A stretch of 43,389 nt of DNA from Candidatus Moranbacteria bacterium RIFOXYA12_FULL_35_19 (lineage in GTDB: Bacteria; Patescibacteriota; Minisyncoccia; Moranbacterales; UBA2206), in the NCBI GenBank assembly GCA_001784805.1, contig MFSE01000012.1, forward strand, positions 1 through 43,389, in the 5' to 3' direction. Below are positions 9,275-17,795 of the stretch, in pieces; within the stretch, counting starts at the first letter, position 1; each line of letters starts with the position of its first letter. The position numbers were made by a program, and so were the translations under genes. Under the pieces are notes generated by a model. That model made no database searches. It worked only from the letters and a program-made list of their open reading frames with translations, and had not been told where the DNA came from.

Positions 9275-9361
9275 TTTCCGTGCTATCCGCGTGAATTCTG
9301 CGTAAATCCGCGACTAGAGAGTGGACAGCGTAATTTTTTTCTGTTAGAATTGTAATAGGAT

Positions 9362-9381
9362 CGGCGGATAATCGCCTTTTT
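9362..9381 (+). terminator. Possible terminator/attenuator before the dksA-like gene
   Basis: CGGCGgataatCGCCTTTTT. Confidence 0.4.
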
Positions 9382-9399
9382 AACTCTTAATTTAAATTT

Positions 9400-9753
9400 A
9401 TGACACTAGATAAAAAAACATTAGACGAACTAAAATCAGCGCTACTTGGAGAAAAAGCAGAATTGGAAAAAAATTTAGGGCGAATTGCTAGACCCGTTGA
9501 TGTGAAAGAAGGGGATTATGAAACTTCCTTTGAAACCCTTGGCACTGACAAAGATGACAACGCCACCGAAGTTGACCAATATTCTCAAAACTTATCCGTA
9601 GAAACATCCTTAGAAAAAAAACTTCAAGAAATTATTGAAGCACTTTCTAAAATGAAAAAAGGCACTTATGGCAAATGCGAAAATTGTGGAAAAGATATTC
9701 CCATAGAAAGACTTAAGGTTAATCCGAGCGCTAGAGTATGTCTTGACTGCTAG
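9400..9753 (+). CDS. TraR/DksA family zinc-finger protein
   Basis: C-terminal YGKCENCGKDIPIERLKVNPSARVCLDC. Confidence 0.88.
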   Translation: MTLDKKTLDELKSALLGEKAELEKNLGRIARPVDVKEGDYETSFETLGTDKDDNATEVDQYSQNLSVETSLEKKLQEIIEALSKMKKGTYGKCENCGKDIPIERLKVNPSARVCLDC

Positions 9754-9792
9754 ATGCGAATGAATTGCGAATTTTAAAACGAATTATTACGA

Positions 9793-10308
9793 ATGAAAAT
9801 GCAAAAAAGTAAAATTCTATATTTATTATCCTTTCTGGTCTTAATTATTCTTGATCAACTTTCAAAATATATCGTCCGCTCCAGTGGCGGATTTTATATT
9901 TGCAACGCCAATCTTGCTTTTGGATTAAAAGTACCTCCTGCTGTTTTTTATGTTTTATGGATAATAATTATTCTTTCTTTGATAACTTTTATTGCCAAAA
10001 GTAATTTGAAAATAGTAACTAGCCCGCCTGCCGGCGAGGCAGGTATTTTGGATAAAAATTCTAGCATTTCCCTAATTACAAATTACAAATTACTAATTAC
10101 AAAGGAATTTTCTCTACTTTTGATTTTTTCTGGTGCAATTTCCAATATTATCGATCGTTTATTTTTCGGTTGCGTCATTGATTTCATCGATCTCAAATTC
10201 TGGCCGGTGTTTAATTTAGCCGATATTTATATTACAATAGGAGTAGTCATATCAATAATCAGAACCACTGATTTTCACATGAAATCACATGATTCCACTG
10301 AATTTTAA
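9793..10308 (+). CDS. lspA: Signal peptidase II, carrying palindromic-repeat-encoded segments
   Basis: LDQLSKYIV ... AISNIIDRLFFGCVIDFIDLKF..WPVFNLADIYITIGV; unusual SPPAGEAG/LITNYKLLITK loop and repeat-derived C-terminus. Confidence 0.9.
   Translation: MKMQKSKILYLLSFLVLIILDQLSKYIVRSSGGFYICNANLAFGLKVPPAVFYVLWIIIILSLITFIAKSNLKIVTSPPAGEAGILDKNSSISLITNYKLLITKEFSLLLIFSGAISNIIDRLFFGCVIDFIDLKFWPVFNLADIYITIGVVISIIRTTDFHMKSHDSTEF
10023..10043. repeat. GC palindrome family B, in frame in lspA
   Basis: CCCGCCTGCCGGCGAGGCAGG; copies at 13134, 34235, 35111, 37615. Confidence 0.8.
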
Positions 10309-10351
10309 TTCATGTGTAATCAGGATAATCAGTGCAAATCAGTGGTTCAGA
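10259..10351. repeat. Long palindromic element family C, copy 1
   Basis: TCAGAACCACTGATTTTCACATGA...TTCATGTGTAATCAGGATAATCAGTGCAAATCAGTGGTTCAGA; overlaps the lspA 3' end. Confidence 0.9.
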
Positions 10352-10356
10352 CATCT

Positions 10357-11886
10357 ATGTCCAGTAAAGTTTTCTCCGCTGCCACTATCGGACTCAAAAG
10401 TGAAATTGTTGAAGTAGAAGCGGATACCGTAAGTGCCGGTCTGCATCAATTTAATATTGTGGGACTGCCTGACACGGCCGTCAAAGAATCGCGCGACCGC
10501 GTGAGTTCGGCCATTCGAAATTCCGGTTTCAAGCCACCTCACCGAGCAGGGCGCGTCACAATTAATTTGGCTCCCGCCGATCTAAAAAAAGAAGGGCCAA
10601 TTTATGATCTGCCGATGGCACTAGGTTTTCTTTTGGCGACTGATCAGATCGCTTTTGATTTCAAAAATAAAATATTTTTAGGCGAACTTTCCCTCGATGG
10701 AAAAGTGCGTCCCGTCAAAGGTGTTCTTCCGATGGCAATTTTAGCTAAAGAAAAAAATATTCCGGAACTTTACATTCCTAAAGATAATGCCAAGGAAGCT
10801 TCTGTCATTTCCGGCGTAGAAATTTTTCCCGTTTCAACACTCATTGAGCTTATCGAACATTTACTCGGAGAAAATAAAATTGCACCAGCTGAAAAAATAA
10901 ATTTGGAAGAACTTTTTTCTTACCAGGATTACGCTGTGGATATGTCGCATGTCAGAGGACAAGAACACGCTAAGCGAGCGCTGGAAATTGCGGCCGCTGG
11001 CGGACATAATGTAATCCTAAATGGACCACCCGGATCAGGAAAAACACTTCTAGCAAAAACAATGGCTTCGATTTTGCCAAAACTGACTGTTCCGGAAGCG
11101 CTGGAAATAACTAAGATATTTTCTATCGCCGGAGCGCTTCCAAAAAATAACGCCCTTATTACTAAACGACAATTTCGCTCTCCGCATCACAGCGCTTCCG
11201 CTGTTTCTTTGGTCGGCGGAGGAACATTTCCTCGTCCCGGAGAAATCAGTCTTTCGCATCGCGGAATTTTATTTTTAGACGAATTTCCAGAATTTTCCCG
11301 TGCCGTTTTGGAAAATTTGCGCCAACCTTTGGAAGATGGCATCATCACAGTTTCTCGCGCCCAAGGCACCATGGAATTTCCCGCCAGATTTACTCTCGTG
11401 GCTGCCATGAATCCCTGCCCTTGCGGAAACGCCACCGATCCGGAAAAAACTTGTGTTTGTTCACCGGCTTCAATTATAAAATATCAGCGAAAAATTTCCG
11501 GACCAATTATGGATCGCATTGATCTTCATGTCGAAGTGCCACGCATTAAATTTGAAAAACTTTCCGAAGATTATAAATTAGGCGAAAAATCTTGCGACAT
11601 TCGAATTCGCGTAGAAAAAGCCAGAAATATTCAAACAGAAAGATTTAAAAATTCCGAAACTATTTCCAACTCTGAAATGGGCAGTGAACAAATTAAAAAC
11701 TTTTGCAAACTTTCTCCCGAATCACTAGAACTTATGCGCCAAGCCGTTTCCAATTTTCATTTAAGCGCCCGCGCCTATTACCGCATAATAAAAGTCGCCC
11801 GCACCATCGCCGATCTTTCCGAAACCGAAAAAATCGCCCCCACCCACATCGCCGAAGCTCTCCAATATCGCTTCAAAGCAGAATAA
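10357..11886 (+). CDS. YifB/ComM-like Mg-chelatase-family AAA+ ATPase
   Basis: LHQFNIVGLPDTAVKESRDRVSSAIRNSGF, GPPGSGKTLLAKTMASILP, RPGEISLSHRGILFLDEFPEF, AAMNPCPCG; start chosen after repeat C1. Confidence 0.95.
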   Translation: MSSKVFSAATIGLKSEIVEVEADTVSAGLHQFNIVGLPDTAVKESRDRVSSAIRNSGFKPPHRAGRVTINLAPADLKKEGPIYDLPMALGFLLATDQIAFDFKNKIFLGELSLDGKVRPVKGVLPMAILAKEKNIPELYIPKDNAKEASVISGVEIFPVSTLIELIEHLLGENKIAPAEKINLEELFSYQDYAVDMSHVRGQEHAKRALEIAAAGGHNVILNGPPGSGKTLLAKTMASILPKLTVPEALEITKIFSIAGALPKNNALITKRQFRSPHHSASAVSLVGGGTFPRPGEISLSHRGILFLDEFPEFSRAVLENLRQPLEDGIITVSRAQGTMEFPARFTLVAAMNPCPCGNATDPEKTCVCSPASIIKYQRKISGPIMDRIDLHVEVPRIKFEKLSEDYKLGEKSCDIRIRVEKARNIQTERFKNSETISNSEMGSEQIKNFCKLSPESLELMRQAVSNFHLSARAYYRIIKVARTIADLSETEKIAPTHIAEALQYRFKAE

Positions 11887-11894
11887 ATTATTTT

Positions 11895-11924
11895 TGTAGG
11901 GAACGCATATATGCGTTCCCTACA
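11895..11924. repeat. Perfect 30-bp palindrome
   Basis: TGTAGGGAACGCATATATGCGTTCCCTACA. Confidence 0.85.
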
Positions 11925-11937
11925 GAATTGATAGAAA

Positions 11938-12915
11938 ATGATTACTAAAAGAAGAATTTTATCAATATTTATCGTACTTCTAATTTTTTACGGTATTTTT
12001 TATTTTTTTCTTAAAACTCCAAACAGAGAATTGGATTTTAAGAATTATAAAAAAATAATTACTTTAAATGCCAATGGTTTATTTTTTGAAACTTCCACTT
12101 CGGCTGATTCAGTTTCTGATTTTCTCAAAGAAAAAAATATTATTTTAGGAGAGCATGATCAAACTATTCCTGATACTAATTCTAAAATTTTTTCCGGAAT
12201 AAATATTGAAATTATGCGAGCAGTAAAAATAAAAATCCAAGTTGACGGAAAAACTATTGAAAATTATACGCTCGCTAAAAATATTTCCGGCGTTCTTGAA
12301 GAAAATAATATTATCCTTACTCGATTGGATAAAACTTCTCCCAATCTATCCGCGCCACCGGCAAAGGATGAAGAAATAATCGTGACTAGAATTAATATTG
12401 AAGAAAAAATTGAAAAAGAAGACATAGATTTCAAAACAATTTCCAAGGAAGATTCCAAACTTGGCTGGCGAGAAAAAAAAGTTGAACAAAAAGGAGAGAA
12501 GGGGATAAAAGAAATAAAATATAAAATCACCTACAAAAATGGCCAAGAAATTTCTCGAGAAGTTTTGGAGAAAAATATCACCAAAGAACCAGTGTCGGAA
12601 ATTATTGTCAAAGGCACCTACATAAAAATCGGTAAAGCTCATACGGGGCTAGGCACTTGGTATAAACAGCCAGAACATCTTTTTATCGGCAGTGAATCTG
12701 GAGAAGAACTTTATGCCGCCAACCCTTGGCTTCCCAAAGGAAGTTATGTTAAGGTAACTAACAAAGCCAATGGAAAATCTGTAATTGTTCGGATAAATGA
12801 CCGCGGACCATTCGGCCCCAATCGCATCATTGATCTCCATACAGTTGCTTTCAAAAAAATCGCCTCGCTCGGTGCGGGAGTGATTGAAGTAAAGATGGAG
12901 GAAATTGAGAATTAA
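11938..12915 (+). CDS. G5-like domain plus RlpA-like double-psi beta-barrel cell-wall protein
   Basis: N-terminal TM; DUF348/G5-like segment; C-terminal GTWYKQPEHL...AANPWLPKGSYVKVTNKANGKSVIVRINDRGPFGPNRIIDLHTVAFKKIA. Confidence 0.8.
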   Translation: MITKRRILSIFIVLLIFYGIFYFFLKTPNRELDFKNYKKIITLNANGLFFETSTSADSVSDFLKEKNIILGEHDQTIPDTNSKIFSGINIEIMRAVKIKIQVDGKTIENYTLAKNISGVLEENNIILTRLDKTSPNLSAPPAKDEEIIVTRINIEEKIEKEDIDFKTISKEDSKLGWREKKVEQKGEKGIKEIKYKITYKNGQEISREVLEKNITKEPVSEIIVKGTYIKIGKAHTGLGTWYKQPEHLFIGSESGEELYAANPWLPKGSYVKVTNKANGKSVIVRINDRGPFGPNRIIDLHTVAFKKIASLGAGVIEVKMEEIEN

Positions 12916-12926
12916 AAATTATCATT

Positions 12927-13796
12927 ATGCCAACAAAATTAGGACAAAATTTTTTACGCGATAAAGAAGTTTTGGAAAAAATAATTGAATCAGCTGATTT
13001 AAAAGCGGACGATTTTGTGATTGAGATTGGACCGGGAGAAGGAGTGCTCACAGAAAAATTAATTGAAAATGCTGGAAAAGTCTTGGCTATTGAGATTGAT
13101 TCTAATTTAGCCTCTGCACTAGATTCCCGCTTTCCTGCCTCACCGGCAGGCGGGCGCGGGAATGACAAGGTTAGTATAATTACTGGGGATATCTTAAAAA
13201 TAAATTTGCCAGAAATATTGCGTGGACATTTGATGTCCATTATGGACATCAAATGTCCCTATGCTTATAAAGTCGTGGCTAACATTCCCTACTACATCAC
13301 TTCGCCGATTATTCAACTATTTTTGGAAACAAAATTTCCGCCAAGTGAAATGATTTTGATGGTGCAAAAAGAAGTGGCCGAGCGGATTTGTGCACCCCAA
13401 GGAAAAATGAGCATTTTGGCTGTGAGCGTGCAATTTTATGCTAATTCAGAACTTCTTTTTTATGTGGACAAAAAAAGTTTTTTTCCGATACCGGAAGTGG
13501 ATAGTGCAGTGATAAAAATTACACCGTTTCAACCCGCCACCTCATCCCCAGCCCTTCTCCTTAGTAAGGAGAAGGGGGTTAAGGATTTTTTCAGAATTGT
13601 TAAGGCGGGATTTTCGGCTAAAAGAAAAATACTGGTCAACAATCTTTCCCATAGTTTAAAGCTCGAAAAATATGAAGTTGAGGAAAAATTAAAAAAAGCC
13701 GGAATTGGTCCGACTCAAAGAGCGCAAGAATTGTCAGTTGAAGATTGGAAGAAACTCTCTTTGTCATTCCCGCACAAGCGGGAATCTAGTGAATAA
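12927..13796 (+). CDS. rsmA: 16S rRNA dimethyladenosine transferase with several palindromic insertions
   Basis: KLGQNFLRDKEVLEKI, VIEIGPGEGVLTEKL, VVANIPYYITSPIIQLFL, VDSAVIKITPF. Confidence 0.93.
   Translation: MPTKLGQNFLRDKEVLEKIIESADLKADDFVIEIGPGEGVLTEKLIENAGKVLAIEIDSNLASALDSRFPASPAGGRGNDKVSIITGDILKINLPEILRGHLMSIMDIKCPYAYKVVANIPYYITSPIIQLFLETKFPPSEMILMVQKEVAERICAPQGKMSILAVSVQFYANSELLFYVDKKSFFPIPEVDSAVIKITPFQPATSSPALLLSKEKGVKDFFRIVKAGFSAKRKILVNNLSHSLKLEKYEVEEKLKKAGIGPTQRAQELSVEDWKKLSLSFPHKRESSE
13117..13167. repeat. REP-like palindrome family A, in frame in rsmA, with family-B palindrome in its loop
   Basis: CACTAGATTCCCGC[tttCCTGCCTCACCGGCAGGCGGGc]GCGGGAATGACA. Confidence 0.8.
13224..13258. 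repeat. 35-bp double-hairpin palindrome family H, in frame in rsmA
   Basis: GGACATTTGATGTCC-ATTAT-GGACATCAAATGTCC. Confidence 0.85.
13544..13585. repeat. Palindromic insertion in rsmA
   Basis: CAGCCCTTCTCCTTAgTAAGGAGAAGGGGGTT; encodes SSPALLLSKEKGV. Confidence 0.7.
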
Positions 13797-13870
13797 GCTT
13801 TATAAAATGTTTGAGTCTTTGTAATAAATTAAACCTTGAAACTGGATTCCCGTTTTCACGGGAATGACAA
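13761..13870. repeat. Paired inverted family A elements (REPIN-like), overlapping the rsmA 3' end
   Basis: TGTCATTCCCGCacaaGCGGGAATCTAGTGA ... ACTGGATTCCCGttttcaCGGGAATGACA. Confidence 0.85.
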
Positions 13871-13875
13871 AAATA

Positions 13876-15507
13876 TCAGAAAAATAATATTTTCACCATC
13901 ACCAATCCATAAACAAAAATAATTCCCAAAACCGGCCAAAATATCAGGCGCGGTTTTATTTTTAGTGAAGCCACAGAGAGAAATGCTAGTCCGCCAAGAA
14001 ACATTGCCCACCAAAAAAGTTTCAGTTCATTCAAAAAGAAAACACTGGCTATAAAAGAAATGAAAATTCCCGAAGCTACAATCAGGCGAGCTTTTTTTTC
14101 TCCAAAAATAACTGGGATTGTCCAAATATTATCTTTTTTATCGCCGGCGATATCCTTGAAATCCTTGATTGATAAAGAAATTGTTCCCACAATCAGCATT
14201 AGAAAAATAATTCTCGGCGACAAAGTATGGAAAGTTTGATTATCCGACATCAAAATATAGCCAAGAAATAAAATTAGAAGCAAAGCAAAAGAGCTGATAA
14301 AAGTGGCTATCAGCGGAAATTTTTTCAACCGGAACGGCTGGGCGGAATAAACCCAAGCAACCACTTGATAGGTGATAAGTAGTACAGCAAAAGGAAAACC
14401 AATTGAAATTCCTCCTAAAATTGAAAGAATAAAACAAGCCCAACCAAAGTTCGCATATTCTTCTCGACTGAAAATTCCTTGCTGAAGCGGACGCTCGGGA
14501 TTGGAAATTGCGTCAATCGCAAAATCATTAAGATCATTGACCACCACCGAAGCTTTCCACGCCAGCCAAACACTAATAAATAAAACAGCTACTGCCAAAA
14601 GAGAAAATAAATCCAATTTAAAATTTTGCTGATAATTCCAAGCCCCCACCGCTAACCCGATAAAAAGCAATCCGCTATGGTAAAAAAGCTGGGGATAGCG
14701 AAAATTTTTGACCACGGCGATAAACTTTTTCTTATCCATCCAGTAAAATAAAATCGCCAACAAACTTACCAGTGCAATATAATAGATAAAATCCAACCGA
14801 TAAGCTACCGCGTATTTGATATTTTGAAAATCTATCCCTGCCATCTTATCCAACGAACCAAAAAATTCAAAAATTTCAAAAGCTTTTATGTCTAAAAATT
14901 TTTTTGTCCCAAAAATAAAATTATAAAGATAATAAAAAAAGGAAGGAAAAGCGCCGAGAAAAAATAAAATGGAATAAACTGCAAAAGCTGTGAATATGGA
15001 TTTGAGAAAATTTTTCGTTCGAAACCAAACTAGAAAAAATAGCACCGCGACAGTGGCGACAAAAATAATTTTTGTACCAAAATAAACAATCGCACTGGGC
15101 AAATGTCCGAAAACCGTGGCATATTGCCAAAGCAGATCTCGCGGAGCGCTGAAAAGATAAAAACTCCAATAAGCTTCTCCGCCCGTTTTTATCATATCAA
15201 TTAGCGGAGGAAAAGTCAGAAAAAGCAAAGAATAAATCAGCACGCCGGAAAGTTTCTGGGGATTTTCTTTGAGAATTGCGCTCAAAAAGAGCCATATTAG
15301 CAATATCGCTAAAGAAAAAAAGTAAAAATTATGGATATATTCCACCACCACTTCATAAGGCGCTAGCGGTTTGGCCAAGGCTAAAAATTGTTCAGTAAAA
15401 CAGCGGAAAAAAATCATTCCCAAAAACCCCAGCGTCCAAACGGAAAGACCGGCCCCCTTTTCCCCCAGCTTAATAAAGAAATTTTCCAGTTTATTCATAA
15501 TTCCCAT
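13876..15507 (-). CDS. UbiA-family prenyltransferase-like multi-TM protein
   Basis: NDLNDFAIDAISNPERPLQQG and KDFKDIAGDKKDNIWTIPVIFG motifs, multiple TM helices. Confidence 0.8.
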   Translation of the reverse strand: MGIMNKLENFFIKLGEKGAGLSVWTLGFLGMIFFRCFTEQFLALAKPLAPYEVVVEYIHNFYFFSLAILLIWLFLSAILKENPQKLSGVLIYSLLFLTFPPLIDMIKTGGEAYWSFYLFSAPRDLLWQYATVFGHLPSAIVYFGTKIIFVATVAVLFFLVWFRTKNFLKSIFTAFAVYSILFFLGAFPSFFYYLYNFIFGTKKFLDIKAFEIFEFFGSLDKMAGIDFQNIKYAVAYRLDFIYYIALVSLLAILFYWMDKKKFIAVVKNFRYPQLFYHSGLLFIGLAVGAWNYQQNFKLDLFSLLAVAVLFISVWLAWKASVVVNDLNDFAIDAISNPERPLQQGIFSREEYANFGWACFILSILGGISIGFPFAVLLITYQVVAWVYSAQPFRLKKFPLIATFISSFALLLILFLGYILMSDNQTFHTLSPRIIFLMLIVGTISLSIKDFKDIAGDKKDNIWTIPVIFGEKKARLIVASGIFISFIASVFFLNELKLFWWAMFLGGLAFLSVASLKIKPRLIFWPVLGIIFVYGLVMVKILFF

Positions 15508-15552
15508 CTAGTCTAGCAAAAAAATTTGGAAAAGTACATCCCTCCACTTTTT

Positions 15553-15587
15553 GGAGGCTCAACCTCCATTATGGAGGTTGAGCCTCC
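15553..15587. repeat. Family H double-hairpin palindrome
   Basis: GGAGGCTCAACCTCC-ATTAT-GGAGGTTGAGCCTCC. Confidence 0.85.
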
Positions 15588-15598
15588 AGCCTTAGGGA

Positions 15599-15717
15599 TA
15601 AACCCCGCACTAATTCCAAATAAAGATTTCCTTAACAAAAAAAAATTCCCAATAAAATCGCCTATCGGCTTTAATCCATTATTACATCCAGTCTCTGCCA
15701 GAATTAGTGCGGGGTAA
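15599..15717. repeat. Inverted-repeat-bounded intergenic element
   Basis: ACCCCGCACTAATTC (15602..) / GAATTAGTGCGGGGT (15701..15715) flanking an ~84-bp interior. Confidence 0.65.
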
Positions 15718-15763
15718 ACTTATCCACAACCTGAACTTGTTTTTATATTTTTATTTTTTGTGG

Positions 15764-15769
15764 TATAAT
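15764..15769 (+). promoter_or_regulatory. Extended -10 element close to the start codon
   Basis: TGGTATAAT, 12 nt before ATG at 15782. Confidence 0.5.
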
Positions 15770-15781
15770 TCTAGCGAGATT

Positions 15782-16798
15782 ATGAAACTAAAAAATGTCA
15801 ATACAACGCTACTAATTTTTGCGGGCTTATTGTGTTTAAGCTTGGCTTTTTTTGCCGTCGCCAAAGAAAATTCTAATGGCACAAAAAATGTTTTTTTAGA
15901 CAGCGATCAAGATGGACTAATTGACACGGAAGAAAAAACTTATGGCACAAATTTAAAAAATCCAGATACGGACGGTGATGGATATTCCGACGGCGCGGAA
16001 GTTTCCGCTGGATACAATCCGCTGGTGAAAGCCCCAGGGGACAAACTTTCCGATTCCGCCGAAATGAAAACCAACGCAGTTTCTGATTCTTCTGGAGAAA
16101 AACCAAATATGACTAATGAGGTAGCACAAAAAATATCTGCGCTCGCCAGCCAAAGCACTGCCGAAGATCAGGAAATGGGAATGGAAGATATTCAAAGCAT
16201 TTTAGATTCAGTTATGGATGGTAAGAACTTTGAAAATGAATTGCCGGAAATTTCCCGCGACGATATCAAAATTTTAGAGCAAAATTATAGTAATTTAAGC
16301 AAGGAAAAAGCTACAGAAAGAAGAAAGGATGACGCCACCGACTATGCCGTTTCTGTCCTTTACATTTTTGCCAGCAATTCTCCAGAACCGCTCACTTCTT
16401 CCGCTGACACTGTTTTGCTTTTGAATAAAATGATTCAAAAAATAGTTTCCGCTTTGACGACTGGAGATCCGGAAATTCTTGATGATTTGAGTGAGAGTGG
16501 ACAAAAAATCAACGAGCAGTTGAAAGAAGTGAAAGTGCCCGAGGATATGGCGGACACTCAAATCAAAGCTTTGCAATATTCTCTCTACGCCCAAGAATTG
16601 AAAAATTCCATCAAACTTGATCCGACTGATCCACTAGCTAATTTATCCAACTATTCCAAAATTGAAACTTTTGTTGAAAGCGTCAATAGTTTTTATGATG
16701 AAATTCAAAATCGAATGGCTGAATACGGCATTGATGAGGAAGAAGTTCAAAATCGCTTGAAAGATCAAGGCATTGACGGAGATATTTTTGGGAACTAA
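15782..16798 (+). CDS. Secreted protein with calcium-binding (thrombospondin type 3-like) repeat
   Basis: Signal/TM N-terminus; DSDQDGLIDTEEKTYGTNLKNPDTDGDGYSDGAEVSAGYNPL. Confidence 0.75.
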   Translation: MKLKNVNTTLLIFAGLLCLSLAFFAVAKENSNGTKNVFLDSDQDGLIDTEEKTYGTNLKNPDTDGDGYSDGAEVSAGYNPLVKAPGDKLSDSAEMKTNAVSDSSGEKPNMTNEVAQKISALASQSTAEDQEMGMEDIQSILDSVMDGKNFENELPEISRDDIKILEQNYSNLSKEKATERRKDDATDYAVSVLYIFASNSPEPLTSSADTVLLLNKMIQKIVSALTTGDPEILDDLSESGQKINEQLKEVKVPEDMADTQIKALQYSLYAQELKNSIKLDPTDPLANLSNYSKIETFVESVNSFYDEIQNRMAEYGIDEEEVQNRLKDQGIDGDIFGN

Positions 16799-16803
16799 AA
16801 ATT

Positions 16804-17718
16804 ATGAATTTTAATAAAAATAAAAATTATCTTCTGAAAAAAATATTTCTAACTGTTTTTTTGCTGGTATTTTTTTGTTTTTCTGGCGCTCCCAAAGCTC
16901 AAGCTGCTTGGATGGTAGGGATTGAATCAGTCATCCAAACAGGTCTACTTGAAGTTATGCAAATGATTAAAAGTCTTTTGGTCGGCACTATGAAACAGCA
17001 AGCTGTCAATATGCTCAATTCTCAAATTGACAACCTAGCCGGCCAAGGCAATGACGGCCAGCCGGTGTTCATCACTGATTGGGAAGATTATCTGATCAAT
17101 GAGCCAATGGACCAAACCAACATCTATATGCAAGATTATGTGAGTCAAATGACGCGCGGAAAAAATACTTATTCTGGCTATTCTACGGAAGGTTTCACCG
17201 GTCCATCAAATTATTCCGCTGATCTAAGTCAATCTGTCAAACCGCTAAGCCGTGAGGATGTTCCCCAAATTACTTATGAAGGCGACCCATCGCAAATGCT
17301 TGACAGCGGAAATTTGAAAAATATGGAACTTTATCTTTCCGGCGTAAATAACCCGTGGGCTTTCGATATAGCCGTTCAATCCAAACAACAACAAGTTTTT
17401 GAGAACAAAAAATTTGAAGCTCAAAGCAAAGGCCTCGCCAATGAAGGTTTTCCGGGTACAGAAACCAGCCCTGGTATTTTAATCAAAGAAACAATGGCCA
17501 ATGCGCAAAAAATACCAAATGATATTTTAGCTTCCGCTTCCAGTATTCCCGAAGTGATTTCTTCTCTTGTTTCCCAAATGATCAGCCGTTCCATCACGCA
17601 AGGATTCTCCAGTGTCCAACGATCAATCTCCAAAGATTCCTCCTCCCAAAGTCGTTACAATTCCAGCGTCAACAGCGCCATCGAATCCGACGGCCCAGGA
17701 GCGAGATTTGGCAACTAG
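16804..17718 (+). CDS. Secreted hypothetical protein at the head of the T4SS-like cluster
   Basis: Signal peptide (FLTVFLLVFFCFSGAPKAQAA); adjacent to VirB6/PrgI/VirB4-like genes. Confidence 0.6.
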   Translation: MNFNKNKNYLLKKIFLTVFLLVFFCFSGAPKAQAAWMVGIESVIQTGLLEVMQMIKSLLVGTMKQQAVNMLNSQIDNLAGQGNDGQPVFITDWEDYLINEPMDQTNIYMQDYVSQMTRGKNTYSGYSTEGFTGPSNYSADLSQSVKPLSREDVPQITYEGDPSQMLDSGNLKNMELYLSGVNNPWAFDIAVQSKQQQVFENKKFEAQSKGLANEGFPGTETSPGILIKETMANAQKIPNDILASASSIPEVISSLVSQMISRSITQGFSSVQRSISKDSSSQSRYNSSVNSAIESDGPGARFGN

Positions 17719-17795
17719 AAAAAATTCCAATTTACAATTATCAATTTACAATTTTCAATGAATTTTCAAGTCAAAAATTTTCAAACAAACCACCG

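Noticed and set aside
11895-11924. Perfect 30-bp palindrome as a simple terminator
   Set aside because: No T-run immediately 3' of the stem; kept only as a palindrome.
15526-15717. ORF 15526..15717 (63 aa) as a gene
   Set aside because: Consists mostly of family H palindrome and the adjacent inverted-repeat element; likely fortuitous.
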